A DNA stretch of 64,000 nt from Salegentibacter sp. Hel_I_6 (GTDB lineage: Bacteria; Bacteroidota; Bacteroidia; Flavobacteriales; Flavobacteriaceae): positions 3,348,001-3,412,000 of the forward strand of contig NZ_JQNQ01000001.1 in the NCBI RefSeq assembly GCF_000745315.1, written 5' to 3'. The notes below the pieces were generated by a model. That model did no database searches, was not told the DNA's origin, and worked only from the letters and a program-made list of their open reading frames with translations. The translations under genes and the position numbers were made by a program. Numbering within the stretch: the first letter of the stretch is position 1; every line of letters starts with the position of its first letter. Shown here piece by piece: positions 25,760-34,912 of this stretch.

Positions 25760-26581
25760 TTAAAATTCATTTTCTAAAACCCTTATTTTTTCTTTTTGCT
25801 TTTCTATTCTCATCCTATGAAAATCCAGGTTATGGTATACACTTATTCTTGGAATATGCCGGTGTTCAAAATTATTAGGGCCTCCATCATATCTAAATGT
25901 CCACATATAACCTGCCTGAAATTGTATGTTCTCATTTAATTTATATCCAAGACCAAGGAACATTCGGTTATCTTCAAGGTAATCATAAGTAACCCTCTTT
26001 CCTGCCTGTAGAAATACTTCTTCATAGAAGGAAAGAAATAAAGTATTATTTAGAAGCTTATAATTATTAAGCGGATAATAGGCCGTAATCTTGTACCTAA
26101 ACCTGTTAGACAAGACAAATTCTGAACCTTCTAAATATTCTCTTCTCCAACGCTGTTCAAACCTAAATTGATGATATAATTTTAAACGGTCAAAAGGTTG
26201 TACTAAAACCAGTTGCTGCCATAATCTATATTGAGGGACAATATTGTCCTGATTAGGTAGATCCTGCTCTGGAGCCCAGTAAAATGGGGTGACAACACCA
26301 GCGGTTATCTCTACCCGTGGGTTTAGCAGATAGGTTAGTCCAAATCTTAAATAAACCTGGGCCATATCTTCTATAAAATTGGTACGCCGTCTAAAATGAT
26401 ATTCCCCGTAGTAGAAAAGGTTTTCTGTTAGGCGGTATTTGGTATAGAGCCCTGTCCATAAACCCGTGGAATGTCTAAATTCCTTATCATATAGGCCAGC
26501 AGGAGATTCTTCAGTAATTTCCTGAGCTTGGGAGGAAAGACTTAGGAAAAGAAAGCATAAAAAGAATATTATTTTTTTCAT
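25760..26581 (-). CDS. DUF2490-family outer-membrane protein
   Basis: 273 aa with a signal peptide (FFLCFLFLSLSSQAQ). The mature part shows the alternating aromatic/charged pattern of beta strands (LWTGLYTKYRLTENLFYYGE, LYHQFRFEQRWRR, MFLGLGYKLNENIQF) typical of DUF2490 barrels, with conserved RFEQRW. It is likely an outer-membrane beta barrel of unknown role. Its start shares one base with the stop of the 644-aa gene upstream, so the two are co-transcribed and may work together at the envelope. Confidence 0.82.
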   Translation of the reverse strand: MKKIIFFLCFLFLSLSSQAQEITEESPAGLYDKEFRHSTGLWTGLYTKYRLTENLFYYGEYHFRRRTNFIEDMAQVYLRFGLTYLLNPRVEITAGVVTPFYWAPEQDLPNQDNIVPQYRLWQQLVLVQPFDRLKLYHQFRFEQRWRREYLEGSEFVLSNRFRYKITAYYPLNNYKLLNNTLFLSFYEEVFLQAGKRVTYDYLEDNRMFLGLGYKLNENIQFQAGYMWTFRYDGGPNNFEHRHIPRISVYHNLDFHRMRIEKQKEKIRVLENEF

Positions 26582-28515
26582 TACAGACTATTAAGAAGCT
26601 CTACTTTTTCACTATACGAATCAGATCTTCGTAATTTCCTCTCCAGATTCCGTGTGTTTTTGTCTTCCATAAATATTAGCCTGTCTTGCATTCTTAAGAT
26701 TGAATTTAATTTTTTAAGAACTTCTTCTGGATCACGATAAGCGTCTTTAGCTTGGTTTTTTAATGAACCGATGATATTGTCGTTAATTTCATTGTAAAGC
26801 GTTTTCTTTTTCCTAACCGGAACCTCTTCGCTATAAGTAAAAGGATCAAAGGTATAATCGGTATATAAAGTGTCTATTCTGCCTGATAGTTCATTTATTC
26901 TTTTACTGGTTTCCCAAATAGTCTCGAACAATTCTAATTGTCTTAAGATATCCCTTCCTCTTTGAATTTGAACAGCATCATCATTGGCATCTTCTAAAAA
27001 TCTGTTAACCAGCTTGGGTAAACTATCCCTGTAAAAATGATTTTTTGCGGTCTTTGCAATTTCATCCAGATCATCATTCTTCAATTTCCCTCTAAAGAGT
27101 TTGGTTATTTTTTCTCGAGTGCTGGAAACTTCATCGTTAATTTGACCAATTTCCCTATCTAATTTTAGATCATCTACTGCTGCAGTAAGGTTTGAAATTA
27201 AAGTATCTGCCTGTTCGTTTCTCTTTTCGAAATTCTCAACCACATATATTAAAAAGTTATCTGTTTCATTTTTAGTCGTATAATCGTATATAAATTCCTT
27301 TTCGTTTACATAAATGGTATCGCGTGAAAGCAATTCTTTAGCATAATTTACAAGCAATCCTTTTCGGTTATAAAACGGAAGCTGATCTTTATAAAAAATA
27401 TTGTTCCACGGTTTTATATATTCATTAAGGGAATCCTGTTTTTGTTTCCATTGAAGTGCCTGCTGAACATCGTCATTTTCTACAAGGTTTAGGTTTTCTA
27501 TTTCAAGATTGCTAATACTATCAATATTCTTACGATAAGTATTTTCTATTTCTTTCCATGCTTCTAACCTGGAGGCTTCTTCATCACTAAGCGGATAAAA
27601 AGCTCGGTTAGCACCAAGTGGAAGATTTTCTAGAGGTTTTATTTCAGGATCGTATTTAAATATTCTTTCCAGGATATTTTGAATAACTTTTTCTCCTTTT
27701 TGCTGTGCCTTAATATATTTTGAAGTTCTTGGGTAGCCATCACTAAAGTTTAAACTTAGAGGGCGATTAGCGAGTTCTACATTCGTTTGTTCATTGCTAA
27801 GGGCAGCTTGTAAGCCTTCACTAATAGGGAATTCTATTTTCTCAATACTAGTATTGTTTTTAATACGTTCAAGTTCAAGAAGAATTCCACGATTGTAAGT
27901 TCTTATTTCCTGTAAGTCTTCAGTAAAATAATTGAATTCCCAAACGCCATCCATTAAACCATTCACAATATTTCCAGCTACAGAAATACTATCCTGGTCA
28001 CGGTTAGCCAGGATATAATCAAACCTCCCGGTCATAGTTTGGTTTAGAAAACTGGTTTCTAGGTTTTCAAGGGTTTTTATACGGTTGCCATCTATATAGA
28101 GTATGGTTTCCATGGCTAAATCTCCTTCAGGATAACCGTCTTTATAAGTTAAGTAAAGCGTTTCATCTTCTGTAAGAATGTCGTAATCAAGCTCGATATC
28201 AGAGATCTCATTAATTCTTACAATATGATTTTTAACTTCATATTTCCATGTATCTACTTTAAGATTATTCTTATATTCTCCTTCCCAAAAATTGTATGTG
28301 GCACTTGTTTCAGCCAGGCTATCTTTATTTTCTCTAAGGAAAGTAAATTCTCCGTCTTTAATTTTTTCATCTTCATTCGCCAATTTATAGGTAAATTGGG
28401 CTTTGCCTGTAACTCCGGGAATGGGTTGATAGATGCTATCATAGGAATAATCCTGACCCATTAAAGTAGAGGAAATTAAGACAGTGAGAAGGAGTAGAAG
28501 AATAGTTTTCTTCAT
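26581..28515 (-). CDS. large exported protein with MORN-like start and coiled coils, 644 aa
   Basis: A signal peptide (LLLLLTVLISSTLMGQ) is followed by an N-terminal region with repeated strand motifs resembling MORN or antitoxin-type YwqK repeats (DGEFTFLREN, WEGEYKNNLKVDTW, LMDGVWEF). After that come about 350 residues of charged alpha helix (EIENLNLVENDDVQQALQWK, LERKLRRSDSYSEKVELL). No catalytic motif is visible. It is coupled by a one-base overlap to the DUF2490 barrel gene downstream, which suggests a periplasmic partner of that barrel. The function is not recognised; the repeat assignment is tentative. Confidence 0.65.
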   Translation of the reverse strand: MKKTILLLLLTVLISSTLMGQDYSYDSIYQPIPGVTGKAQFTYKLANEDEKIKDGEFTFLRENKDSLAETSATYNFWEGEYKNNLKVDTWKYEVKNHIVRINEISDIELDYDILTEDETLYLTYKDGYPEGDLAMETILYIDGNRIKTLENLETSFLNQTMTGRFDYILANRDQDSISVAGNIVNGLMDGVWEFNYFTEDLQEIRTYNRGILLELERIKNNTSIEKIEFPISEGLQAALSNEQTNVELANRPLSLNFSDGYPRTSKYIKAQQKGEKVIQNILERIFKYDPEIKPLENLPLGANRAFYPLSDEEASRLEAWKEIENTYRKNIDSISNLEIENLNLVENDDVQQALQWKQKQDSLNEYIKPWNNIFYKDQLPFYNRKGLLVNYAKELLSRDTIYVNEKEFIYDYTTKNETDNFLIYVVENFEKRNEQADTLISNLTAAVDDLKLDREIGQINDEVSSTREKITKLFRGKLKNDDLDEIAKTAKNHFYRDSLPKLVNRFLEDANDDAVQIQRGRDILRQLELFETIWETSKRINELSGRIDTLYTDYTFDPFTYSEEVPVRKKKTLYNEINDNIIGSLKNQAKDAYRDPEEVLKKLNSILRMQDRLIFMEDKNTRNLERKLRRSDSYSEKVELLNSL

Positions 28516-28608
28516 GTTTTTATCAATTTTTTTAGTAGAATTTTTAAAACCAGCCTCAACTAAACAACTTTTACGCCAACGAGTCTAAAACTTAAAAATT
28601 TCGGGATC

Positions 28609-28616
28609 CAAATTTA
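28609..28616 (-). promoter_or_regulatory. possible -7 element for the 644-aa gene
   Basis: TAAATTTG on the minus strand matches TAnnTTTG, about 94 bases upstream of the ATG at 28515. No clear -33 box. The rest of the 28516-28810 spacer is AT-rich without a gene. Confidence 0.3.
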
Positions 28617-28810
28617 CTAATGAAAATATTATCAGTTTAAAATTTAATACTTTTTTTTAAAGTATTGATTATTAGGTGTGTAAATATTTTATTGATCAAT
28701 AGATTTACTTCATGAAAGGTATATTGGGATTGCAGCACTACAATTAGATTAAAATAAGATTAGAAAAACTTGTATTTAGTTCTACAAAAGTGTTGAAATA
28801 GTACACAACG

Positions 28811-30676
28811 CTAGAATCCCCGGGCAGATATTACCTCCAAATTTATCTCTTCTCCAATCTCTTTTTCCAGTTCTTTTTTGATTTCCCTAATTTCATCGCC
28901 TTCAAGATTTTCCTGTCCCACCAGGGTGAGTGAAACTCTTAGCGGATCTCCAAAGCGTACTTTAACATCACGAACCACAGTATTGTTTATAGTAGAACCT
29001 TCTAAATCTCTTGTAATGCTGGCTTCCTTTTTAATACGGTTAAAGGATAGCGATAGGGGTACCATGACTATTCCAATTAAAATTAAGGTATAAATCAAAC
29101 CTAATTTTGCTCGTTTAAAAGGAGCAAACCCCAAAATTAGAAAGGTGATTCCGGCAAACATGATAATCCCTGCAAGGTTGGTTAAATAAAGTAGGAAGGC
29201 ACCTGAAAATACATCCCAGTCCCACCAGCCAATACCAATTCCGGAAACAGCCAAAGGCGGCACCAGGGCAACTGCAATTGCAACTCCTGCAAGACTTTTT
29301 GCGATTCCTTCTTTTGCGTGGGCGTAAGCTGCTGCTACCCCGGAAGCCACGGCGATTCCCATATCTAAAAGGGTAGGGGATAAACGAGCGTCAATTTCAG
29401 AAGTAACTAGTTTTATTGGGATAATAAGGCTCACTCCCGCAGAGAATAATAACGAAACTCCTGTTCCTATTAAAATTGTGATAATTCCCCGTTTTAGCAT
29501 ATTAGTATCGTAACGAACCATACCCATGGCGAAGGAGACGATTGGAGATATAATAGGGGCAAGGATCATCGCTCCAATAATTACCGGAGACGAATTAGCG
29601 AAAAGTCCAAAAGTTGCGATAAGTGTTGAAAGGATCATCATCACTACATACATGGAACTGGATTTTGAATTTTCGCGTAGTAACTTAAATAATTCCTGAA
29701 ATTCCTCGGTAGTTGCTCTTGGAAAAATAGGAATGGTACGTTTGGTTAATTCTTCCCTCTTTTCACCGGTAGGTAGAGTATCGGTTTTATTGCTTTTTTT
29801 AAGATTTGCTGAATCTTTCTCTGTGCAATATTTACTGGCCTGGGCCAGGATTAGTGATTCAGCTTCTACACGCAACGACACTTGCTCGGCCTGTTCTTTT
29901 TCTCCATCTACAGTAAATTCTATTGCAGATGAATTTTTGATCTTTAGGTCTGCAATTTTTATTCTTCCTATAAAAGATGGGGCTTTATTTAGTTGTTTCC
30001 CCCCGGGAAGTAAACTACGCAATAGAAACCATATTAATTGTAATAAATTAGTTGGTGAAATTATTAGTGATGTAAACATCCCATCGTTTAAAGAACTCTC
30101 AGATACCAACCTTCTTGCCACAACCGAGCTTAAAGCGTGTTCTACCACAATTATTCCTAAAGCCGAAGTATGTATAATCTTCTCATCTTCTGAACTTATC
30201 TCATAAGAATTATGAGAAAGCGAAGATAAATGCCTTATGTTTTTAAAAAAGGATAAAACCTCGTGAAAAAAATTGTTGTTTTTATGATCTTCAGTAAAAA
30301 TGAAAACATTTCCAATATTTACCGATTGAAATACAGGAATATCATTACAATAGAGCATATCTAATTTATGCACTTCTTCATTTTCCAGAATTTCTTTTAA
30401 AGCTGTTTCGTGATCATTAGATATACCCAGTCCCTTTGTGGTGTAGGTGTTTTTAGGGTGTGGTAAAATACCCACCTTTATCCCCTTTTGAGCTGCTTTT
30501 GTTAGGAATTCTCTTAAAAATTCGTCGCTTAAATAAGTAACAATAATATCATCTTCTCCCGCTTCATAATCTGTTTCTGGATAATTTATGGTTTGTTTTT
30601 CGGTATTTTCTAATAAAGGGAAGATATCACTTTCCACTTTTTCCTTGTCATCTGGATGATGTAAAATATACAGCAT
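28811..30676 (-). CDS. DUF389/TIGR00341-family membrane protein with kinase-like N-terminal domain
   Basis: 621 aa in two parts. Residues 1 to about 310 resemble a diacylglycerol/NAD-kinase-type lipid-kinase fold (MLYILHHPDDKEKV, VGILPHPKNTYTTKGLGISN), without a complete GGDG catalytic loop that I can find. Residues about 340-560 are the DUF389 membrane domain with at least six helices and the family's conserved stretches (VIIGAMILAPIISPIVSFAM, SGVAAAYAHAKEG, VALVPPLAVSGIGIGWWDWD). A small soluble C-terminal domain follows. Function is unknown; the fused domain may bind a nucleotide or lipid. It is a single-gene unit. Confidence 0.85.
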   Translation of the reverse strand: MLYILHHPDDKEKVESDIFPLLENTEKQTINYPETDYEAGEDDIIVTYLSDEFLREFLTKAAQKGIKVGILPHPKNTYTTKGLGISNDHETALKEILENEEVHKLDMLYCNDIPVFQSVNIGNVFIFTEDHKNNNFFHEVLSFFKNIRHLSSLSHNSYEISSEDEKIIHTSALGIIVVEHALSSVVARRLVSESSLNDGMFTSLIISPTNLLQLIWFLLRSLLPGGKQLNKAPSFIGRIKIADLKIKNSSAIEFTVDGEKEQAEQVSLRVEAESLILAQASKYCTEKDSANLKKSNKTDTLPTGEKREELTKRTIPIFPRATTEEFQELFKLLRENSKSSSMYVVMMILSTLIATFGLFANSSPVIIGAMILAPIISPIVSFAMGMVRYDTNMLKRGIITILIGTGVSLLFSAGVSLIIPIKLVTSEIDARLSPTLLDMGIAVASGVAAAYAHAKEGIAKSLAGVAIAVALVPPLAVSGIGIGWWDWDVFSGAFLLYLTNLAGIIMFAGITFLILGFAPFKRAKLGLIYTLILIGIVMVPLSLSFNRIKKEASITRDLEGSTINNTVVRDVKVRFGDPLRVSLTLVGQENLEGDEIREIKKELEKEIGEEINLEVISARGF

Positions 30677-30797
30677 AGTTACTTATTGCGATTGCAGTGC
30701 CAAGATACTGCTTTTTAAAACCGGCACTAAAAGTTTAACCTGAGTTTTTGAGTTAACTAGAGCATTTTTTTTAATTTCAAAAAAATATACAGCAGGA

Positions 30798-31247
30798 ATG
30801 AAAGAAATTAGTAAAAAGCAGAATGTATTTATATTATTTGCAGCCACTTCTAAAAATGGGCACTTTAATTTTAGAAAAGATCACGATACGATTAGAGTAA
30901 AAGATTTAGAAACTTCAATGAATTTCTATAAGAATATTCTCGGTTTGGAGCAAATACCCAACGGCGGACTTGGGGACCACATTGTATGGTTTCAGTTAAA
31001 AAATAAAGTGCAGCTGCATTTAGTGGAAAGTGATACGAAAATAGAAAAGAATAAAGGCTTTCATTCTGCATTTAATACCGGGAATTTATCAGAATTCATG
31101 GATTTTCTGAGAGAAAAAAACATTCCTTTTGAAAATGGAAGGGGCGAAAAAAATATGGTAACCAATCGCCCAGATGGGATCAGGCAAATTTACTTCCAGG
31201 ACCCCGATGGTTATTGGATTGAGGTGAATGATAATATTCTAGAGTAA
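30798..31247 (+). CDS. VOC-family (glyoxalase/bleomycin-resistance) protein
   Basis: 149 aa; residues about 22-147 form one vicinal-oxygen-chelate domain: HDTIRVKDLETSMNFYKNIL at the start, FQLKNKVQLHLVESD in the middle, and IYFQDPDGYWIEVNDN with the C-terminal metal-ligand Glu. The first 20 residues (MKEISKKQNVFILFAATSKN) are not part of the domain and look neither like a signal peptide nor like a family extension, so a later start is possible. The reaction is unknown. It stands alone between DUF389 (divergent) and the HAD gene (convergent). Confidence 0.82.
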   Translation: MKEISKKQNVFILFAATSKNGHFNFRKDHDTIRVKDLETSMNFYKNILGLEQIPNGGLGDHIVWFQLKNKVQLHLVESDTKIEKNKGFHSAFNTGNLSEFMDFLREKNIPFENGRGEKNMVTNRPDGIRQIYFQDPDGYWIEVNDNILE

Positions 31248-31324
31248 ATTAAAACCTAAGGTTCTTATCCTGGAATATTTGAAAAATCAAACCGAATATT
31301 TAAAACCTGATTTATAGATCAAGT

Positions 31325-32137
31325 TTAGCTTTTTATAGCATATTCATCTTTAAGTAGACCGAGTTCCTCGATGGTTTTTAAAACGCCATTATCATTATTA
31401 CTGAAATTAGTTACATATTTACTGGCATTAATAATTTCAGGATGGGCATTTTTCATTGCATAGCTATATTTAGCATTTTGCATCATCTCAAGATCATTTA
31501 GATAATCGCCAAAAACAAGTGTTTCTTCCGGGGAGATATTCAGCTCTTTTTGAATACCGCTTATTGCATTTCCTTTATTCGCGGTAATAGAAGTGATATC
31601 TATAAAGACATTGGCTGCGATCGCAACTTTATAATCATTAGTATATTTTTCGAAATGCGGGTAGGTATGTTCTTCAACGCCATTAAAATTACAAAAAGTA
31701 ACCTTTAAAATAGTGTCATCTACTTTGGTAAGATCTTCAACTTTTTCTATTCTTTTGTAGAATTTATTGATCTCGTTAAAAAAGCCATCATCTTTGCTTT
31801 CAATATAAGCCGAATTTTTTCCACAGAGTACTAAATGAGTATCAGAAAGTTCTCTTCCTTTTCTAACAAAATCCAGGGCGGCCTCTTTATCTAAGGGATT
31901 TACATAAAGATCTTTACCCTTGTGAACCACGTGGGTGCCGTTTTCAGCAAAAAACAACATGCGATCTTTAATTCTATCAAATTTGCTCTCCAAATTATAA
32001 AATTGACGCCCACTGGCAACTGAGAACATAATTCCTTTTTCATTAAGTAATTCTTCTATTTCCCAGAAATCGGGGTGAATCTCGTGTTGATCGTTCAACA
32101 ACGTCCCATCCATATCGGTAACAATCAATTTTATCAT
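31325..32137 (-). CDS. Cof-type HAD-IIB phosphatase
   Basis: 270 aa, haloacid dehalogenase superfamily with a C2B cap. Motif I is DMDGTLL (D8, D10), motif II is SVASGRQF, and motif III/IV is FGDYLNDLEMMQ followed by SYAMKNAHPEI. Such proteins dephosphorylate sugar phosphates or cofactors such as FMN and PLP; the substrate cannot be told. It is monocistronic, with two TAnnTTTG-like elements just upstream of the start (32142-32149 and 32155-32162, minus strand). Confidence 0.9.
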   Translation of the reverse strand: MIKLIVTDMDGTLLNDQHEIHPDFWEIEELLNEKGIMFSVASGRQFYNLESKFDRIKDRMLFFAENGTHVVHKGKDLYVNPLDKEAALDFVRKGRELSDTHLVLCGKNSAYIESKDDGFFNEINKFYKRIEKVEDLTKVDDTILKVTFCNFNGVEEHTYPHFEKYTNDYKVAIAANVFIDITSITANKGNAISGIQKELNISPEETLVFGDYLNDLEMMQNAKYSYAMKNAHPEIINASKYVTNFSNNDNGVLKTIEELGLLKDEYAIKS

Positions 32138-32267
32138 AGCGCAAATTTAAGCGGCAAATATAAAAGATTAGAACCCGGCAGGAGTTAAGAAAAGATCAAA
32201 AATACTTTTAGTAGTATAAATTTTAATAATCTACTTCTTTGATAAACAAAACAATGGATCTATCTCG

Positions 32268-32288
32268 CTTATTTTTATTTAAAATAAG
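32268..32288. promoter_or_regulatory. inverted repeat upstream of the TonB-dependent receptor
   Basis: Arms CTTATTTT (32268-32275) and AAAATAAG (32281-32288), a perfect 8-base inverted repeat with a 5-base centre, just before the candidate promoter of a siderophore-type receptor gene. The position suits an iron-responsive operator (Fur-like), but I cannot match it to a known consensus with confidence. Confidence 0.35.
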
Positions 32289-32299
32289 TATAAATAAGC

Positions 32300-32330
32300 T
32301 TTTAAAAATTAGAATAGGTTTTTACATTTG
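32300..32330 (+). promoter_or_regulatory. candidate promoter of the TonB-dependent receptor
   Basis: TACATTTG at 32323-32330 matches TAnnTTTG, with a weak TTTT at 32300-32303 about 20 bases upstream. It lies 40 bases before the ATG at 32370. Confidence 0.45.
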
Positions 32331-32369
32331 CGCCGTATTTAAAACCAATCTAAATAAAAACACTTAGTG

Positions 32370-34850
32370 ATGAAATTGAAAAATAGCCTGGTAGTGTTAT
32401 TTCTTTTCAGCTTGCAAATTGCCTTAGCTCAGAATTCTGGTATAATTAAAGGCAGTGTAGTTAATAGCGCAGGAAGTTCGCTTTCTAACGTAAATATTGA
32501 AGTTGAAGGCCTGGGAATGGGCGACGAAACCAATAATCGCGGTGAATTCACCTTAAAGAATATTCCAACGGGAAATTATACCCTTCAAATTTCTTACGTG
32601 GGTTACGAAACTCAAAATCTAAAAGTAAATGTACAAGCCGGTGAAACTACCGATGTGTCTTCTATAATCCTTGTAGGAAAGCAAGAAGAATTGGGGGCTG
32701 TAATTGTTAGAGGGAATGGAAATGGAAATAAATTTACCCGAAATGCCAGTGTTAGTGTAGCTAAAATGCCACTTAAAAAAATTGAAAACCCACAGGTTTA
32801 CGATAATATAACCTCTGAACTTCTAAAAGAACAGGTAGTGACCAATTTTGATGATGCTGTTAAGAATGCTTCCGGACTTACCAAACTTTGGGAATCTACC
32901 GGCCGTGGAAATGATGGTGCTGGTTATTTTTCACTCCGTGGCTTTGCCGTGCAACCAACCCTGGTGAATGGCTTGCCGGCCCTTACCAACGGTAGTCCAG
33001 ATCCTGCAAATATGGAAAATATTGAAGTTATAAAAGGCCCATCGGGAACCCTATATGGTAGCAGCCTGGTTTCTTATGGAGGCTTGATCAATATCACCAC
33101 CAAAAAACCTTTTAGTTATTTTGGAGGAAATGTTTCTTACACAATGGGTAGTTTCGGTTTAAACCGGATAACTGCCGACGTAAATACACCACTTGATGAA
33201 ACAGGGGATGTGGCGCTAAGAATAAATACGGCATACCATACTGAAAATAGTTTTCAGGATGCAGGATTTAGAAAATCGTTGTTTGTAGCACCATCTTTAA
33301 GCTATAAAGTAAACGATAAGCTTTCATTTTTTGTGAATACTGAATTTTATGATTCTGAAAGTACAAATCCATTAATGCTATTTGTGGATAGAGGAGCACC
33401 GCTTAGAGCTACCAATATAGAAGAATTAGGTTATAACAATGAGAATTCTTATACCAGTAATGATCTTACCGTAGAAAATCCAACCTTTAGTCTACAGGCG
33501 CAAATGAATTATGAACTTTCAGATAGCTGGACTTCACAAACCGCGGTTTCAACAGGATCAGCTAAAGCATTGGGGAATTATTCATATTTATATGAAACTA
33601 CTCAGTTTAATCAGGGTAGAGAAGAAGTGCCGGGCGAGGTAACGAACTTAAACGAAGGAGTGGTATTTACCCGTTACATTAGCAATCAAAATTCTACAAC
33701 CATAACTAATGATATTCAGCAGAATTTTATCGGAGATTTTGAAATCGCAGGAATGCGTAATCGTACCGTGGTCGGTTTAGATTATTTCAATAGAAAAGTA
33801 ATTGATAACAATAGCGGATATGTTGGAAATGGCGAGGTATATATTGGTAATGCCAGCCTTCAGAATGTAAACGAAAGTGTTTATGATATCTATGAGTCTG
33901 CAAATTATATCACGAGCTACGATAGCGGAATTTTAAGTAAAGAAGGGGTTGCCGGTTTATTAGAAAATGTAAATAGAAATAATAATATCGCTGAAGAAGA
34001 TATCTACAGCGCCTATGTTTCTAACGTACTTAATTTCACGCCACAGCTTGCTTTAATGACGAGCTTAAGATTAGACCAGTTTGAAACCGAAACCAATAGC
34101 CAAACAGCACTTTCTCCAAAATTTGGACTGGTTTATCAGCCGGTTTTAGATAAAGTGGCACTTTTCGCAAATTATATGGATGGTTTTAGTAATGTAGGAC
34201 CAAGACAGGTAGATAATCTTGAGACAGGTGAAACAAGAACCCTGGTTTTTGATCCTGAGAGAGCAAAACAATTTGAAGTTGGGTCTAAGTTTAATTTGTT
34301 GAATAATCACTTATCAGCTACTGTAAGTTATTACGATATCCAGGTTTCTAATATGGTAATGCAGGATGCTGAAAATCCATTTAACCTGGTTCAGGATGGC
34401 GAGCAGTACAGCCGTGGATTTGAAGCCAGTATTACCGCTAGCCCTTTTCAAGGTTTAAATTTAATTGCAGGATTTAGTCACAATAATAGCGAATTAACCG
34501 AATCTGATCAAGCTGATTTCCTTGGAAGAAGACCGGAATCGGCAGGGCCTGAAACTTTAGCCAATTTCTGGGCAAGTTATCGTTTTGCGCAAGGAAATCT
34601 AGAAGGTTTTGGACTTGGTTTCGGTGGAAATTATGCCAGTGAGAATATGATCTTTAACCGTCAAACTGCTGGAGTTTTCACCCTTCCTTCCTACACGATT
34701 TTAAACGCTTCATTATTCTATAATGTAGATAAATTTGGAATTAACCTGAAGTTGAACAATCTTACTAACGAAGAGTACTATACCGGTTGGTCTACGATAA
34801 ACCCACAAAGGCCAAGAAACTTTGCTGCGAGTTTAACTTATAATTTCTAA
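32370..34850 (+). CDS. TonB-dependent siderophore-type receptor
   Basis: Outer-membrane active-transport receptor, 826 aa. A signal peptide (SLVVLFLFSLQIALA) is followed by a carboxypeptidase-regulatory-like domain (about 22-100; GIIKGSVVNSAGSSLSNVNI). The plug (about 125-260) has FSLRGFAVQPTLVNGL and VIKGPSGTLYGSS, and a 22-strand barrel ends in the aromatic-terminated strand RNFAASLTYNF. The RGF and GPSGTLYG plug motifs are those of ferric-siderophore (FhuA/FpvA-like) receptors. ATG 32370 is chosen over the GTG one codon upstream. The PepSY gene behind it fits reductive iron release from siderophores. The exact ligand is unknown. Confidence 0.92.
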   Translation: MKLKNSLVVLFLFSLQIALAQNSGIIKGSVVNSAGSSLSNVNIEVEGLGMGDETNNRGEFTLKNIPTGNYTLQISYVGYETQNLKVNVQAGETTDVSSIILVGKQEELGAVIVRGNGNGNKFTRNASVSVAKMPLKKIENPQVYDNITSELLKEQVVTNFDDAVKNASGLTKLWESTGRGNDGAGYFSLRGFAVQPTLVNGLPALTNGSPDPANMENIEVIKGPSGTLYGSSLVSYGGLINITTKKPFSYFGGNVSYTMGSFGLNRITADVNTPLDETGDVALRINTAYHTENSFQDAGFRKSLFVAPSLSYKVNDKLSFFVNTEFYDSESTNPLMLFVDRGAPLRATNIEELGYNNENSYTSNDLTVENPTFSLQAQMNYELSDSWTSQTAVSTGSAKALGNYSYLYETTQFNQGREEVPGEVTNLNEGVVFTRYISNQNSTTITNDIQQNFIGDFEIAGMRNRTVVGLDYFNRKVIDNNSGYVGNGEVYIGNASLQNVNESVYDIYESANYITSYDSGILSKEGVAGLLENVNRNNNIAEEDIYSAYVSNVLNFTPQLALMTSLRLDQFETETNSQTALSPKFGLVYQPVLDKVALFANYMDGFSNVGPRQVDNLETGETRTLVFDPERAKQFEVGSKFNLLNNHLSATVSYYDIQVSNMVMQDAENPFNLVQDGEQYSRGFEASITASPFQGLNLIAGFSHNNSELTESDQADFLGRRPESAGPETLANFWASYRFAQGNLEGFGLGFGGNYASENMIFNRQTAGVFTLPSYTILNASLFYNVDKFGINLKLNNLTNEEYYTGWSTINPQRPRNFAASLTYNF

Positions 34851-34867
34851 TTAAATTAATTAATATG

Positions 34868-34910
34868 GTCACCATCAAAATTGTTTTTTGAGTTTTGGTG
34901 GTGACTTTTT
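34868..34910 (+). terminator. intrinsic terminator between receptor and PepSY gene
   Basis: Arms GTCACCATCAAAA (34868-34880) and TTTTGGTGGTGAC (34893-34905) pair over 13 positions with one G-T wobble, then five T (34906-34910). The next gene's ATG begins at 34913, directly after the T run. Confidence 0.8.
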
Positions 34911-34912
34911 AT

